NCBI RefSeq assembly: GCF_030655415.1
Contig: NZ_JAURVN010000014.1
Coordinates: 1-64,000 of the forward strand
Source of the DNA: Herminiimonas sp.
Lineage (GTDB): Bacteria > Pseudomonadota > Gammaproteobacteria > Burkholderiales > Burkholderiaceae
Length of the DNA stretch: 64,000 nucleotides
Direction of reading: 5' to 3'
How positions within the stretch are numbered: position 1 is the stretch's first letter; each line of letters starts with the position of its first letter. A model generated the notes under the pieces. It was not told where the DNA came from and did no database searches. It saw only the letters and a list, made by a program, of their open reading frames with translations. A program made the position numbers and the translations under genes. Positions 18,693 through 28,905 of the stretch are shown here, piece after piece.

Positions 18693-20276
18693 CTAGTTCT
18701 CCTGTGCCGAGAGTGGCGATTGTGCGGAGGGATCCCCATTTTTTTCAAGACGGTTAATCAACACGGTGGTAATGCGCCGGCCATCAACGCTCGCTATCTC
18801 ATATCGAATGCTATCAAGTTCAATCGCCGTTCCAACTTCTGGCAGTGTTTCAAATTTACTTAATAAAAAACCGGCAATCGATGTGTAATCCGCGTCATCG
18901 CTTACCAATCCATCGGTCTCAAGTATTTGTTCCAGATAATGAAGGTCCGCGGTGCCATCGACCCTCCATCTATTTTCTCCGTCTGGCTGCACAGTGAGGT
19001 GTTCGTCCTCATCTGGAAACTCACCTGCAATCGCTTCGAGAATGTCAATCGGAGTAATCAATCCCTGGATACTTCCAAACTCATCCGATACCAACACTAA
19101 TTGGCCACGTGAACGTTTGAGTGTTGCCATCGCATTTAATACGCCGGATGAATAAGGCAGCACGATGGGCTCACGCAAACTATTCTTTTCATCGATGCGT
19201 CCGTTGGTCGCCAGATCACCGAGCAAATCTTTCGTCCGCGCAATCCCTAGCATATTGTCCAATTCTGCTCGGCAGACAGGCATCAAGCTATGCGGTGTTT
19301 CACGTAGTTGCCGCATGATGTGCTCTGGATCAGCATCGATATTGACCCATGACATTTCAGTTCGCGGCGTCATGATGGATTTAATGGAGCGTTCTGCCAG
19401 AGACAGCACACCACTCACCATATTTCGCTCTTCTACGCCGAAAGTTGGTTCCTCAATGGTTGGACCGGCGTCATTTTCTGGTGCTGCTACATTCCGGCGC
19501 TTGCTACCTAGCAATCGCAATACAGTATCTGCAGTCCTGTCTCGTAAAGGAATATGCGATTCCATTTTGAGTGAATTTCTTCGTGCCAATTGGTTAAAGA
19601 ACTCAATCACAATGGAGAAGCCGATCGCACCATAGAGATAACCCTTGGGGATATTGAAGCCCAAGCCTTCTGAAATCAGACTTAAACCAATCATCAACAG
19701 AAAGCTTAAACACAATACGACGACAGTAGGATGAGCGTTGACGAAGCGTGTTAAGGGCTTTGATGCCCAAATCATGATGCCGATCGAGATCACCACCGCG
19801 GCCATCATGACGCCAAGTTCATCGACCATACCAACGGCTGTAATAACCGCGTCTAACGAAAACACTGCATCCAAGACTACGATCTGCGCGACGACCACGC
19901 CGAAGCCGGCATAAACTTGCGACTGCGTATGCGTGTGTGTGACGCCCTCCAGGCGACCGTGTAATTCCATGGTTGCTTTAAACAATAGAAAGATGCCGCC
20001 TACCAATAAAATCAAATCGCGCCCGGAAAAAGAAAATGCTCCTAGCGCAAATAATGGTGTGGTAAGCGTTACTAACCAGGAAATAATCGTCAACAAACCA
20101 AGACGCATAATCAACGCAAGCGAAAGTCCAACCAGGCGCGCTTTATCACGTTGATGTGGTGGTAGTTTGTCAGCAAGAATAGCGATAAAAATGAGATTGT
20201 CGATTCCTAAAACAATCTCTAAAACGACCAGCGTCAATAGACCTATCCAGATGGTCGGATCGAATAACCACTCCAT
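18693..20276 (-). CDS. TerC-family membrane protein with CBS and CorC domains (YoaE/YegH-like)
   Basis: This 527-residue protein has three parts. A TerC domain (about 1-230) has seven or so membrane helices and the acidic motifs [12 protein letters not shown] and [10 protein letters not shown], likely for metal ions. A CBS pair (about 290-410) follows, including [14 protein letters not shown] CorC/HlyC domain (about 425-510) completes the protein. TerC proteins are linked to manganese export and tellurite resistance, and the combination is known from E. coli YoaE/YegH. The start is ATG 20276 ([10 protein letters not shown]) with AAGG upstream; an in-frame GTG at 20309 would add 11 residues. 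Confidence 0.9.
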   Translation of the reverse strand: MEWLFDPTIWIGLLTLVVLEIVLGIDNLIFIAILADKLPPHQRDKARLVGLSLALIMRLGLLTIISWLVTLTTPLFALGAFSFSGRDLILLVGGIFLLFKATMELHGRLEGVTHTHTQSQVYAGFGVVVAQIVVLDAVFSLDAVITAVGMVDELGVMMAAVVISIGIMIWASKPLTRFVNAHPTVVVLCLSFLLMIGLSLISEGLGFNIPKGYLYGAIGFSIVIEFFNQLARRNSLKMESHIPLRDRTADTVLRLLGSKRRNVAAPENDAGPTIEEPTFGVEERNMVSGVLSLAERSIKSIMTPRTEMSWVNIDADPEHIMRQLRETPHSLMPVCRAELDNMLGIARTKDLLGDLATNGRIDEKNSLREPIVLPYSSGVLNAMATLKRSRGQLVLVSDEFGSIQGLITPIDILEAIAGEFPDEDEHLTVQPDGENRWRVDGTADLHYLEQILETDGLVSDDADYTSIAGFLLSKFETLPEVGTAIELDSIRYEIASVDGRRITTVLINRLEKNGDPSAQSPLSAQEN

Positions 20277-20403
20277 GTGAGTACCTTGTAAAAATAGTGA
20301 CTCGGCCACACAAAAAAGTGACCGATAAAATAATGTGGAAACGAGCGCGTTGCTTGAAGAGGTTTACAGAAAAATGTGTAAAGCGATCAAGAACCAATAG
20401 GAA

Positions 20404-20748
20404 TTAAAGCCGAGGTGGGGGCTTTAATAAGGGAAGATATAAGGCGTTGTTTTGCAGCGGCAAGCAAGCGGGCCTGATGGTGCCGATCTTCTCCGCTAAT
20501 TCAGAGACAAGTTCTTGAATCAGGACATCGGTGAGCTCTAGATGTGCAGGCGGCTGGTCAAAACCATCTTCGCTACATACCTTATTAATTAATGACGTGA
20601 TGCCGCCAGCATTATCAAATTTGGATTCGAAATTAATTTGGCTAAGGCTATCTGGCGCGACAAGATGCACAGGCGGATAATCCGCTGCGTCGGCAAATAC
20701 TTGAAGGGGAAATAAGAAAATTAAACAGATGACGATAAATCGTCTCAT
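20404..20748 (-). CDS. Small exported hypothetical protein
   Basis: This 114-residue product is unrecognised. It has a signal peptide (MRRFIVICLIFLFPLQVFA before DAADYP), then a mature region of about 95 residues with two Cys (VCSEDG and PACLP) and a proline-rich end. It lies upstream of, and in the same direction as, the TerC-type gene, 127 bases away, and divergent from uppP. It could be a periplasmic accessory of either, but nothing shows this. Confidence 0.65.
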   Translation of the reverse strand: MRRFIVICLIFLFPLQVFADAADYPPVHLVAPDSLSQINFESKFDNAGGITSLINKVCSEDGFDQPPAHLELTDVLIQELVSELAEKIGTIRPACLPLQNNALYLPLLKPPPRL

Positions 20749-20851
20749 ACAAATCAGAAGCTGTGAAAAACAGAATGATTATATCTGCAAATGTTGAACT
20801 GTTTGTAATGGCGCTATTCTTACGCCTTCATGGAATATTAAAAGTTTGAAT

Positions 20852-21694
20852 ATGAATTCATCTATAGGTTGGTTAGAAGCAGCATTTTTAGGATTGATTC
20901 AAGGACTCACGGAATTCCTGCCGGTTTCCTCCAGCGCACATCTACGAATAATAGGTCCGCTCCTGCCATCGGGGACTGATCCAGGCGCAGCTTTCACAGC
21001 GATTGTGCAAATTGGTACTGAATTGGCGGTATTGCTGTACTTCAGAAAAGACATCGTCAGAATTGCCTCAGCATGGCTTAAGGCTTTATTCAATCCCGCG
21101 CTCAGAAAAGATCCAGATGTGCGCTTGGGGTGGTTGGTTATTCTTGGTTCCTTTCCCATAGCAATACTCGGCTTGGTGTTTCAAAATGCGATTGAAACAT
21201 ATCTACGCAATCTGTATATCACCGCCAGTATGCTCATCATCTTTGGCTTGATACTGGGTGTAGCGGATCGCTATGCGACGCAGCAACGATCACTTGATCA
21301 AATGTCTTGGCGCGATGGGATATTTTTTGGATTTGCACAAGCGATGGCACTGATCCCTGGCGTCTCCCGCTCGGGTGGCACGATTACGGCAGGATTGTTG
21401 ATGGGCTACACGCGCGAAGCGGCTGCAAGATATTCTTTTTTACTAGCGATCCCCGCAGTGCTCGCATCTGGTTTTTTTCAGTTGTATAAAAGCTGGGGAG
21501 TCTCCGGCCCTGTCAGCGCAGGTGCGACCGCACTTGCTGCAGGTGTCGCATTTTTCGTCGGCTACGGAGTAATTGTCGTGTTCCTGCGCATCGTCAGTAG
21601 TAAAGGGTATTGGCCGTTTGTCGTGTATCGTATTTTTCTCGGCGTGCTGGTCCTTGCGTTGTTATGGCTTGGATATATTTCACCGGGCATTTGA
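20852..21694 (+). CDS. uppP: Undecaprenyl-diphosphatase
   Basis: UppP (BacA) removes a phosphate from undecaprenyl diphosphate, recycling the lipid carrier for peptidoglycan and other wall polymers at the inner membrane. The 280-residue protein has about eight membrane helices and the two family motifs: [18 protein letters not shown] near residue 15 and [20 protein letters not shown] near residue 165. They hold the catalytic Glu, Ser and Arg residues. ATG 20852 is used; TTG two codons earlier is possible. Overproduction gives bacitracin tolerance in other bacteria. Confidence 0.95.
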   Translation: MNSSIGWLEAAFLGLIQGLTEFLPVSSSAHLRIIGPLLPSGTDPGAAFTAIVQIGTELAVLLYFRKDIVRIASAWLKALFNPALRKDPDVRLGWLVILGSFPIAILGLVFQNAIETYLRNLYITASMLIIFGLILGVADRYATQQRSLDQMSWRDGIFFGFAQAMALIPGVSRSGGTITAGLLMGYTREAAARYSFLLAIPAVLASGFFQLYKSWGVSGPVSAGATALAAGVAFFVGYGVIVVFLRIVSSKGYWPFVVYRIFLGVLVLALLWLGYISPGI

Positions 21695-21724
21695 GAAAAT
21701 CAAAGCCATCAGAATTTTGTTTTT

Positions 21725-21790
21725 AGCGTAATACACATTACGCTGAACAAAAGTTTTCGCCGATAGCAAACCGATTGCTATCGGCGAAAA
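21725..21790. terminator. Two hairpins between convergent uppP and HTH-GAF genes
   Basis: The first is AGCGTAAT (21725-21732) with ATTACGCT (21737-21744). The second is a 15-base perfect pair, TTTTCGCCGATAGCA (21754-21768) with the arm at 21776-21790, loop of 7. Together they probably end transcription from both sides. Confidence 0.7.
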
Positions 21791-21794
21791 CCGA

Positions 21795-22562
21795 TTACTC
21801 CGCTTTGCCAGATCGCTTCAGTTCATCCGACGCGATGGCCGCTAATTCTTTCAATGCGCGTATTTCCTTCTCTCGTAATTTACGCGGTTCCTGATCAAGT
21901 ACACATAGCGTTCCCAGACGATAGCCATCAGCATCGATCAACGGAAAGCCTGCATAAAAGCGGATGCGCGGATCGTCCGTAACAAATGGATTGCTCATGA
22001 AACGGGGATCGGTACGTGCGTCCTCCACGATCAGCGGCTCATCATGCAAGATGGCGTGACTGCAGAATGCCCACTTGCGCGGTGTTTCTTCGACGTCAAT
22101 ACCGATACGCGATTTGAACCATTGACGTCGCGCCGTCAGGATTGAAATCAGAGCAACCGGCATGTCGGTAATCTGACTGGCGAGCCAGGTGAGGCGATCA
22201 AATACCGGGTCAGCCGGTGTGTCCATGATGTCGGTTCTGTCCACTGCCAGCAAGCGCTCGGCTTCATTGGCAGGGACGGGGTAATCCGGTTTTGCTAGAG
22301 GTAAAAATTCCATAGCCGAAGGTTCCGACAAACCGCTCCCAGCTATTGCCGGTTTCTTTTTCACTCGCTGCTCTAGCAAATGCGTCACTGCGCTTAGTCG
22401 AACGCGTCTATGCCCGCCCGGTGTTTTCCACGACGCGATTGCGCCACTCTCTATCCAGGTTTGCGCCGTACTGACGGCCACTCCCAGCAGGCGCGCAGCG
22501 CTGCGCGTGGTCAGGATCGGATCGTTGTTTTCGGATTGTTCCTTGATGCGGTGGTTTGGCAT
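21795..22562 (-). CDS. HTH (excisionase/MerR-like) plus GAF domain regulator
   Basis: This 255-residue protein joins an N-terminal winged helix of the excisionase/MerR type (about 17-65: LTTRSAARLLGVAVSTAQTWIESGAI then WKTPGGHRRVRLS) to a GAF domain (about 110-245). The GAF part contains RQWFKSRIG, FCSHAI, RFYAGFPLIDADGYRLGTLCVLD. GAF domains bind small molecules, so this may be a ligand-responsive DNA-binding protein. Its GAF closely resembles that of the GAF-EAL protein at 24434. It is divergent from the chemoreceptor gene, its likely regulatory neighbour. Confidence 0.85.
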   Translation of the reverse strand: MPNHRIKEQSENNDPILTTRSAARLLGVAVSTAQTWIESGAIASWKTPGGHRRVRLSAVTHLLEQRVKKKPAIAGSGLSEPSAMEFLPLAKPDYPVPANEAERLLAVDRTDIMDTPADPVFDRLTWLASQITDMPVALISILTARRQWFKSRIGIDVEETPRKWAFCSHAILHDEPLIVEDARTDPRFMSNPFVTDDPRIRFYAGFPLIDADGYRLGTLCVLDQEPRKLREKEIRALKELAAIASDELKRSGKAE

Positions 22563-22782
22563 AGGTTTTTATTATGAAAAAAGCATGAACGTACTTAGTG
22601 CTATCAATAATATGCTCAATTTAACCAAATATGACATTTGATTTGTTGATTTCAGGAAATTAAAAGATATTATTAGCGTCATATAAATCTAATTCGTCAA
22701 ATTCATCATATTTCTGTTTGATGAGCGGGTACATAAACCAAACGCTGTAGCTTCAGTCAGCGACATTCATCAAGGGAACATC

Positions 22783-24432
22783 ATGCAATTCATACGTAAT
22801 TTAAATATCGGTAAAAAACTGGGTTTCGGTTTTGGCGCAGTAACGATACTGATGCTGCTGTTGGCGACTTTCGCGTTGGTTCGGCTATCAGGCGTTGCCG
22901 ACGCCTTTGACAAGCAGCATCAGGTCCAGCTACAAAAACTAGATCCACTGTACGTCGCACGCGAAGCGCTGGCACAGACCGGCTTGGCAGCGCGTAATGC
23001 GTTTATTTTTAGTGACGATGCGAGTGCACAGAAGGAACTGGCGATTCTAGATACGCAAAGAGAAATTTATCTCGCTGCGTTAGCAGAGCTTGCACCTCGT
23101 TTCGGCAATGATGCCAACTTCAAAAAAGTGCAAACTGGATTGCTGGCGATGGCAGAGGAGTTGAAGCGCCCGCGTCGCTATCGCAATGACAATGATATGG
23201 AGGCGTATGGCACTTTTCTGGTCAAGGAATGTAGTCCCTTGCGTCGTCAGATCGTGGCAGACATCGATGTTGTACTCAATCAGGTCCTGATAGAAAACAC
23301 CACAGCAACACAAAAAACGGAAGGCATACTCAAAGAATCAATGAAATTCGTGCTGGCCTTGGCTGCCATCGCGCTGATTGTCAGCATTGCCATCGCGATC
23401 ATGATTACGCGTGGCTTGCTGCGTCAACTTGGCGGTGAGCCAGCATATGCTGTAGTAATTGCTGGCAAAATTGCGCAAGGCGATCTTGCAACTGACATTG
23501 TCACGCGTCCCGAAGATCGCTCCAGCCTGCTTTATGCGCTCAAGGCCATGCGTGACAATCTTGCTTCCATTGTGCGAGAAGTGCGCATCGGTACCGATAC
23601 GATTGCCGCGTCGTCATCCGATATCGCTCACGGAAATTCTGACCTGTCATCGCGCACGGAGCAGCAAGCATTTGCACTCGAAAAAACAAATGCAGAAATG
23701 TTGAAGCTGACAGAGACCGTCAAGCTGAATGCCGACAATGCAAAACAAGCCAATCAGCTTGCGGTGAGCGCATCAGAGATCGCGACTCACGGTGGTACGG
23801 TAGTTGAAAAAGTAATCGATACGATGGAGTCAATAGACGCGTCGTCACGCAAGATTGTAGAAATCATTGCAGTCATCGATGGCATTGCTTTTCAGACCAA
23901 TATTTTGGCATTGAATGCTGCGGTTGAGGCTGCTAGAGCTGGTGAACAAGGGCGTGGATTTGCTGTTGTTGCAACCGAGGTACGCAATTTGGCGCAACGC
24001 TCAGCGAGTGCCGCGAAAGAAATCAAAACACTCATTAATGATTCTGTCGATCGCATCGAAACTGGCAGTGTGCTAGTAAGCGAAGCCGGAGCGACCATGG
24101 AAAAAGTTGTCGCCAGCGTGCATAGGGTGACAGAAGTAATGGCAGAGATCAGCATCGCCGGGCAGGATCAAAGTCAAGGCATCAGCGCAGTCAGCAAAGC
24201 GGTTACTGAAATGGATCAAGGCACACAACAAAATGCCGCCTTGGTCGAAGAAGCCTCTGCTGCTGCAGATTCGCTACGCGATCAGGCGGACAAGTTATCA
24301 AGTCTGGTCCAAACTTTTGTATTGGCAGATGCATCCAGCTACGCAGCGATGGCCCTGCACAGTCACGCTGCGCCAGCAGTCACATCGAATACTAAATCGA
24401 TGTTGGGCATGAACCGTTTAAGCGAGTCCTGA
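22783..24432 (+). CDS. Methyl-accepting chemotaxis protein
   Basis: This 549-residue chemoreceptor has a first membrane helix near 10-32, a periplasmic four-helix-type sensor (about 35-185), a second helix near 188-208, HAMP (about 210-265, with LGGEPAYA and AQGDLATDI), and a long coiled-coil signalling domain. The hairpin tip reads [27 protein letters not shown], the CheA/CheW contact region. No C-terminal NWETF-type CheR tether is present. ATG at 22783 follows an AAGGGAA ribosome site. The GAF-EAL gene starts one base after its stop. Confidence 0.94.
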   Translation: MQFIRNLNIGKKLGFGFGAVTILMLLLATFALVRLSGVADAFDKQHQVQLQKLDPLYVAREALAQTGLAARNAFIFSDDASAQKELAILDTQREIYLAALAELAPRFGNDANFKKVQTGLLAMAEELKRPRRYRNDNDMEAYGTFLVKECSPLRRQIVADIDVVLNQVLIENTTATQKTEGILKESMKFVLALAAIALIVSIAIAIMITRGLLRQLGGEPAYAVVIAGKIAQGDLATDIVTRPEDRSSLLYALKAMRDNLASIVREVRIGTDTIAASSSDIAHGNSDLSSRTEQQAFALEKTNAEMLKLTETVKLNADNAKQANQLAVSASEIATHGGTVVEKVIDTMESIDASSRKIVEIIAVIDGIAFQTNILALNAAVEAARAGEQGRGFAVVATEVRNLAQRSASAAKEIKTLINDSVDRIETGSVLVSEAGATMEKVVASVHRVTEVMAEISIAGQDQSQGISAVSKAVTEMDQGTQQNAALVEEASAAADSLRDQADKLSSLVQTFVLADASSYAAMALHSHAAPAVTSNTKSMLGMNRLSES

Positions 24433-24433
24433 A

Positions 24434-26218
24434 ATGGGTGCCCGCAATCAAGTCGGATTTTTGACTGCTGATTTAATACCTGACGAGAATGCGCGCGTCG
24501 ATGCATTGCGTAATCTTGACTTGCTTGATACACCATCTAGCGAAGCGTTTGACAGAATCACGCGTCTGGCTGCAAAGCTGTTTAATCTCCCGATTTCCGC
24601 AGTGTCCCTGACGGATACCAATCGTCAATGGTTCAAATCCAGGGTTGGTGTTGCGCATCAGCAGATTCCTCGCGATCGCGCTCCCTGCGCACAGGTGGCC
24701 GATACGTCTGCGCCGGTGGTCATACACGATCTTTTGATAGATCCCTTTTATCGCGAAAGCTTGCTGGCTGAATCCGGTATTCGTTTTTATGCAGGTGCAC
24801 CACTGATTACCGACGATGGCTACAGCATAGGTGCAATGTGCGTACTTGGAATGGAACCTCGTGGAATTTCAACTGAAGAATTGGCCGCGCTCACCGACAT
24901 GGCGGCGATGGTGATGACGCAGATCGAACTCAAGTATGCGCTGGGACGCATAGACCCTGTCAGCAATTTGCCTAACAGGAATCAGTTCAAGGAAGATCTC
25001 GACGATCTGGTACTGGATCGCCGCGGCGAGCCTGCGCATTTGGTAATGATCAATATTGCACGCCCTGATGAAATCAGTGCCGCTGCGCGCGTGATGGGTT
25101 CGTCCTATCTGGAAGACATGGTAAAGGAAACGGCAACCATACTCAAAGCAGCGCTTGGCAAAGGACGCTCTGCTTATCATGTAGCTGAAACACAATTTGT
25201 TTTCTTCGCTCCACCTGATATTGAACTATCAGAATACCGCCAGTTGCTCGTGCAAACACTGCATGCGCATAGAGCGAAAGCTGAGTCGCGTTTTGTTACG
25301 ACAACCACCGTTGGCATTGCACCATTTGTAATCGGTGAGTTGAGTAGTGCAGATATTTTGCGACGTGCGCATTGCGCGGCACAGGATGCCTTGGATGACG
25401 AGACGCATGTCAGTGCATATTCGCAAGATCATGATGATGCCTACGAACGCCGATTTTTATTGTTGAATAAATTTGGCGCAGCGCTGGAAAATTTGCAACG
25501 GCTGAACCTCGTGTATCAGCCGCGCATCGATATCGCATCAGGAAATTTGATGGGTGTAGAAGCGTTGTTGCGCTGGACTGATCCCGAACTCGGCGTGGTA
25601 TCGCCCGGAGAGTTTATGCCCGTGATTGAGCAGAGTTCGATGGCACGCGCAGTGACTGAATGGGTGTTGAATACAGCCATCTGTCAGTTGGGTAGCTGGC
25701 AACGCGAAGGACTCTCTATTCAACTGTCGATTAACATTTCTGTAGGTAATCTGTTAGAGCCTGATTTCACAGCACGCTTGATGGAAATGATCGATAGGCA
25801 TGGCGTACAAGCCAAAGCGCTTGAGTTAGAAATCACGGAGAGCGCGATGATGTTCAATCCGGCCAAATCGTATGCAGTGATGGAAACTATTGCCAAATCA
25901 GGTATTCGTTTCGCGATCGACGACTTCGGTACTGGCTACAGCAGCTTGGCTTACCTGCAAAGCTTGCCGGCACATGTAGTAAAAATCGATCAGTCGTTTA
26001 TGAAAAACATGCTCAATGATGTGCGCAAAAGATCGCTGGTCACGACCATGATCAAACTCTCACATGATCTGGGTTATCGCGTTGTTGCAGAAGGTGTAGA
26101 GACGCAGGACGTATTGCAATTTTTGGCGGCTGCCGATTGCGACGAAGTGCAAGGCTATTATTTTGCTCGCCCGATGCTTGCGTCGCTTCTGAGCGACTGG
26201 AGTACGCAGCATCATTAA
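24434..26218 (+). CDS. GAF, degenerate GGDEF and EAL protein (probable c-di-GMP phosphodiesterase)
   Basis: This 594-residue cytosolic protein has a GAF domain (about 30-165: RQWFKSRVG, RFYAGAPLITDDGYSIGAMCVLG). A GGDEF-like domain (about 175-320) follows; its active site is lost, with HVAETQFVFF in place of GGDEF. The EAL domain (about 340-590) keeps the catalytic residues: EALLRW, INIS, ELEITES, IDDFGTGYSSL, KIDQSF and AEGVETQ. It should cleave c-di-GMP to pGpG. It directly follows the chemoreceptor (one base between), tying chemotaxis input to c-di-GMP control. Confidence 0.93.
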   Translation: MGARNQVGFLTADLIPDENARVDALRNLDLLDTPSSEAFDRITRLAAKLFNLPISAVSLTDTNRQWFKSRVGVAHQQIPRDRAPCAQVADTSAPVVIHDLLIDPFYRESLLAESGIRFYAGAPLITDDGYSIGAMCVLGMEPRGISTEELAALTDMAAMVMTQIELKYALGRIDPVSNLPNRNQFKEDLDDLVLDRRGEPAHLVMINIARPDEISAAARVMGSSYLEDMVKETATILKAALGKGRSAYHVAETQFVFFAPPDIELSEYRQLLVQTLHAHRAKAESRFVTTTTVGIAPFVIGELSSADILRRAHCAAQDALDDETHVSAYSQDHDDAYERRFLLLNKFGAALENLQRLNLVYQPRIDIASGNLMGVEALLRWTDPELGVVSPGEFMPVIEQSSMARAVTEWVLNTAICQLGSWQREGLSIQLSINISVGNLLEPDFTARLMEMIDRHGVQAKALELEITESAMMFNPAKSYAVMETIAKSGIRFAIDDFGTGYSSLAYLQSLPAHVVKIDQSFMKNMLNDVRKRSLVTTMIKLSHDLGYRVVAEGVETQDVLQFLAAADCDEVQGYYFARPMLASLLSDWSTQHH

Positions 26219-26570
26219 GCCTTAGCGTAGGGGCAGGGCGAAGAGCATTACCTTCGGTACGAATCAAGTCTTGGTGTTTGAAAAAGTCGAATGACTTTTA
26301 TCAGAAGGGCGCAGGCAATATATCCGGCGCGCTTTGAATCTTCGCAAAAACTTCTACAAATAGCCTGAATGTAGAAAATGTACTGCGGCCATCTCCATGC
26401 TGCTTCGCGAATGAGCGGTTCAAAATCATTGTGTGCCAAGGCGCTAATCTGTCAAATTATTCACATGCAGTAGCGGTGTGTAAGCATTGCTTATTGCAAA
26501 GCACCGGCATGGCGAAGGATGACGGATAATAGCGGCCACATCATTTTGAGCCGCATTTAGGAATTCTCCC
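26219..26570. other. Intergenic region without recognised features
   Basis: About 350 bases between the EAL protein and the YcaO fusion. I see no gene, tRNA or clear hairpin terminator. The last 50 bases should hold the ycaO promoter and leader; AGGAATTCTCCC before ATG 26571 is the ribosome site. Confidence 0.6.
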
Positions 26571-28775
26571 ATGGAAATTAAGGTCAACTTTCTCGATAAG
26601 TTACGTCTGGAAGCCAAGTTCGATGACTTCACAGTGATATCAGACCAGCCGATTCGCTATAAAGGCGATGGCTCGGCGCCTGGTCCTTTCGATTATTTTC
26701 TGGCTTCATCGGCCTTGTGCGCAGCTTACTTTGTGAAGTTGTACTGCAACACGCGCAATATTCCTACTGAAAATATTCGCCTGTCGCAGAACAATATTGT
26801 TGATCCGGAAAATCGTTATCAGCAGATTTTCAAGATTCAGGTTGAGTTACCTGCGGATATCTCGGAGTCAGACCGTCGAGGGATTTTGCGTTCCATCGAG
26901 CGTTGTACTGTGAAAAAAGTAGTGCAAGCCGGTCCCGAGTTTGTGATTGAAGAAGTCGCAAATTTAGATGCCGATGCGCAGGCCCTGCTGACCTTGAATC
27001 CGTCGTCTGAAGCGAGTACTTATATTGCAGGCAAGGATCTGCCCTTGGAGCAAACCATCGCTAATATGTCGGGATTGTTGGCCGGCCTGGGTATCAAGAT
27101 TGAAATCGCTTCGTGGCGCAATATCATCCCCAATGTATGGTCGCTGCACATCCGCGATGCGCATTCTCCTATGTGTTTTACCAATGGCAAGGGATCGACT
27201 AAAGAAAGCGCGTTGGCCTCGGCTTTGGGCGAATATATCGAGCGACTGAGTAACAACCATTTCTACGCTGGGTCGTTTTGGGGTGAAGACATTGCCAACG
27301 CGGAATTTGTACATTATCCGAACGAGCGCTGGTTCAAACCTGGCCGTAAAGATGCGTTGCCATCTGAAATTCTGGATGAGTATTGCCTGCAAATTTACAA
27401 TCCCGATGGCGAGTTGCGTGGCTCGCATCTGATCGACACCAACTCCGGCAATGTGGAGCGCGGTATCTGTTCATTGCCGTATGTGCGGCAATCGGATGGC
27501 GAAGTGGTTTACTTCCCGTCTAACTTGATCGAAAACCTGTTCGTCAGCAATGGCATGAGCGCTGGTAATACCTTGGTCGAAGCACAGGTGCAATGTTTGT
27601 CGGAGATTTTCGAACGTGCGGTCAAGCGCGAAATTCTGGAAGGTGAAATTACCTTGCCCGATGTGCCGCAAGAAGTACTGGCGAAATATCCTGGCATTCT
27701 GGCCGGCATCAAGGGATTGGAAGAGCAGGGCTTTCCCGTGCTGGTAAAAGATGCGTCGCTGGGTGGCGTGTATCCAGTGATGTGCGTCACCTTGATGAAC
27801 CCGCGCACAGGCGGCGTGTTTGCTTCGTTCGGCGCGCACCCAAGCCTGGAAGTGGCGCTGGAACGCAGCCTGACGGAATTGCTGCAGGGTCGCAGTTTTG
27901 AAGGCCTGAACGATTTACCGCGACCTACCTTTGCAAGTGAAGCGGTGACTGAGCCGAATAACTTTGTCGAACACTTCATTGATTCCAGCGGCATTGTGTC
28001 GTGGCGTTTTTTCAGCGCCAAATCAGATTTTGATTTTGTTGAATGGGATTTTTCCGGGCACGGCGAAAATTCCAATGCGGAAGAAGCCGCGACCTTGTTC
28101 GGCATACTCAAAGATATGGGCAAAGAGGTGTACACGGCGGTGGTTGACCAACTAGGCGCCACTGCTTGCCGGATTCTGGTACCGGGGTATTCGGAAGTTT
28201 ATCCAGTAGAAGATTTGATCTGGGATAACACCAACAAAGCGCTGTTGTTCCGCGCCGATATCTTGAATTTGCATAATCTGAATGATGACAATCTGGATGC
28301 TTTGCTTGAGCGCCTGGAGAATAATGAGCTGGATGATTACGGCGACATCGCCACCTTGATCGGCATCGAATTTGATGAGAATACGGATTGGGGTCAGCTA
28401 ACCGTTTTAGAGTTGAAGCTGCTGATCAATCTCACCTTGAAGCAATTTGAGGAAGCCCACGAGTTGGTCGGCGCCTTCCTTCAATACAACGACAACACAG
28501 TCGAGCGCGGATTGTTTTATCAAGCCTTGAATGTGGTGCTGGAAGTGCTGTTGGATGACGATCTGGAACTGGAGGATTACGTGGTCAACTTCCGTCGTAT
28601 GTTTGGTAACGCTAGGATGGACGCTGCGATGGGTTCAGTAGACGGCAGTGTGCGTTTCTTCGGTTTGACGCCAACCAGTATGAAACTGGAAGGGCTCGAT
28701 AGGCATCACCGTCTGATCGATAGCTATAGAAAATTGCATACGGCGCGAGCGAAAGTATTGGCTACCGTCAGTTAG
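26571..28775 (+). CDS. ycaO: OsmC-YcaO fusion protein
   Basis: This 734-residue protein has two domains. Residues 1-140 are OsmC/Ohr-like, with both redox cysteines in place (C50 in SSALCAAY, C112 in ERCTVKK). Residues about 148-730 match full-length E. coli YcaO (586 aa), including CFTNGKG-TKESALASALGEYIERLS and EVFERAVK-type ATP-binding segments, and the YcaO-specific C-terminal TPR-like region. YcaO assists RimO in beta-methylthiolation of ribosomal protein S12; other YcaO enzymes activate amide backbones with ATP. No RiPP precursor or cyclodehydratase partner lies nearby, so a housekeeping role is more likely. Confidence 0.92.
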   Translation: MEIKVNFLDKLRLEAKFDDFTVISDQPIRYKGDGSAPGPFDYFLASSALCAAYFVKLYCNTRNIPTENIRLSQNNIVDPENRYQQIFKIQVELPADISESDRRGILRSIERCTVKKVVQAGPEFVIEEVANLDADAQALLTLNPSSEASTYIAGKDLPLEQTIANMSGLLAGLGIKIEIASWRNIIPNVWSLHIRDAHSPMCFTNGKGSTKESALASALGEYIERLSNNHFYAGSFWGEDIANAEFVHYPNERWFKPGRKDALPSEILDEYCLQIYNPDGELRGSHLIDTNSGNVERGICSLPYVRQSDGEVVYFPSNLIENLFVSNGMSAGNTLVEAQVQCLSEIFERAVKREILEGEITLPDVPQEVLAKYPGILAGIKGLEEQGFPVLVKDASLGGVYPVMCVTLMNPRTGGVFASFGAHPSLEVALERSLTELLQGRSFEGLNDLPRPTFASEAVTEPNNFVEHFIDSSGIVSWRFFSAKSDFDFVEWDFSGHGENSNAEEAATLFGILKDMGKEVYTAVVDQLGATACRILVPGYSEVYPVEDLIWDNTNKALLFRADILNLHNLNDDNLDALLERLENNELDDYGDIATLIGIEFDENTDWGQLTVLELKLLINLTLKQFEEAHELVGAFLQYNDNTVERGLFYQALNVVLEVLLDDDLELEDYVVNFRRMFGNARMDAAMGSVDGSVRFFGLTPTSMKLEGLDRHHRLIDSYRKLHTARAKVLATVS

Positions 28776-28789
28776 AGTGAAGAGTCATG

Positions 28790-28828
28790 GCTTTTGTGCT
28801 GATGTAGTTCATCCTTCGGCACAAAAGC
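28790..28828. repeat. Inverted repeat after ycaO
   Basis: GCTTTTGTGC (28790-28799) and GCACAAAAGC (28819-28828) pair exactly with a 19-base loop. It lies 15 bases after the ycaO stop and lacks a T-run. It may serve as a 3' end. Confidence 0.45.
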
Positions 28829-28905
28829 ATGTTCGATAACAACGCGGCGACTTGGCGCCACGTGCGATCAATTGTGATTCGCAGCAGACTACGATGAGCT
28901 AAGAA

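Noticed and set aside
22563..22782. FliA-type promoter before the chemoreceptor gene
   Set aside because: Every TAAA in the region was checked, and none is followed at the right spacing by a GCCGATAA-like box.
26571..28775. YcaO as part of a RiPP (thiazole/oxazole peptide) biosynthetic cluster
   Set aside because: No precursor peptide, E1-like partner, dehydrogenase or exporter is nearby, and the C-terminal region matches housekeeping E. coli YcaO.
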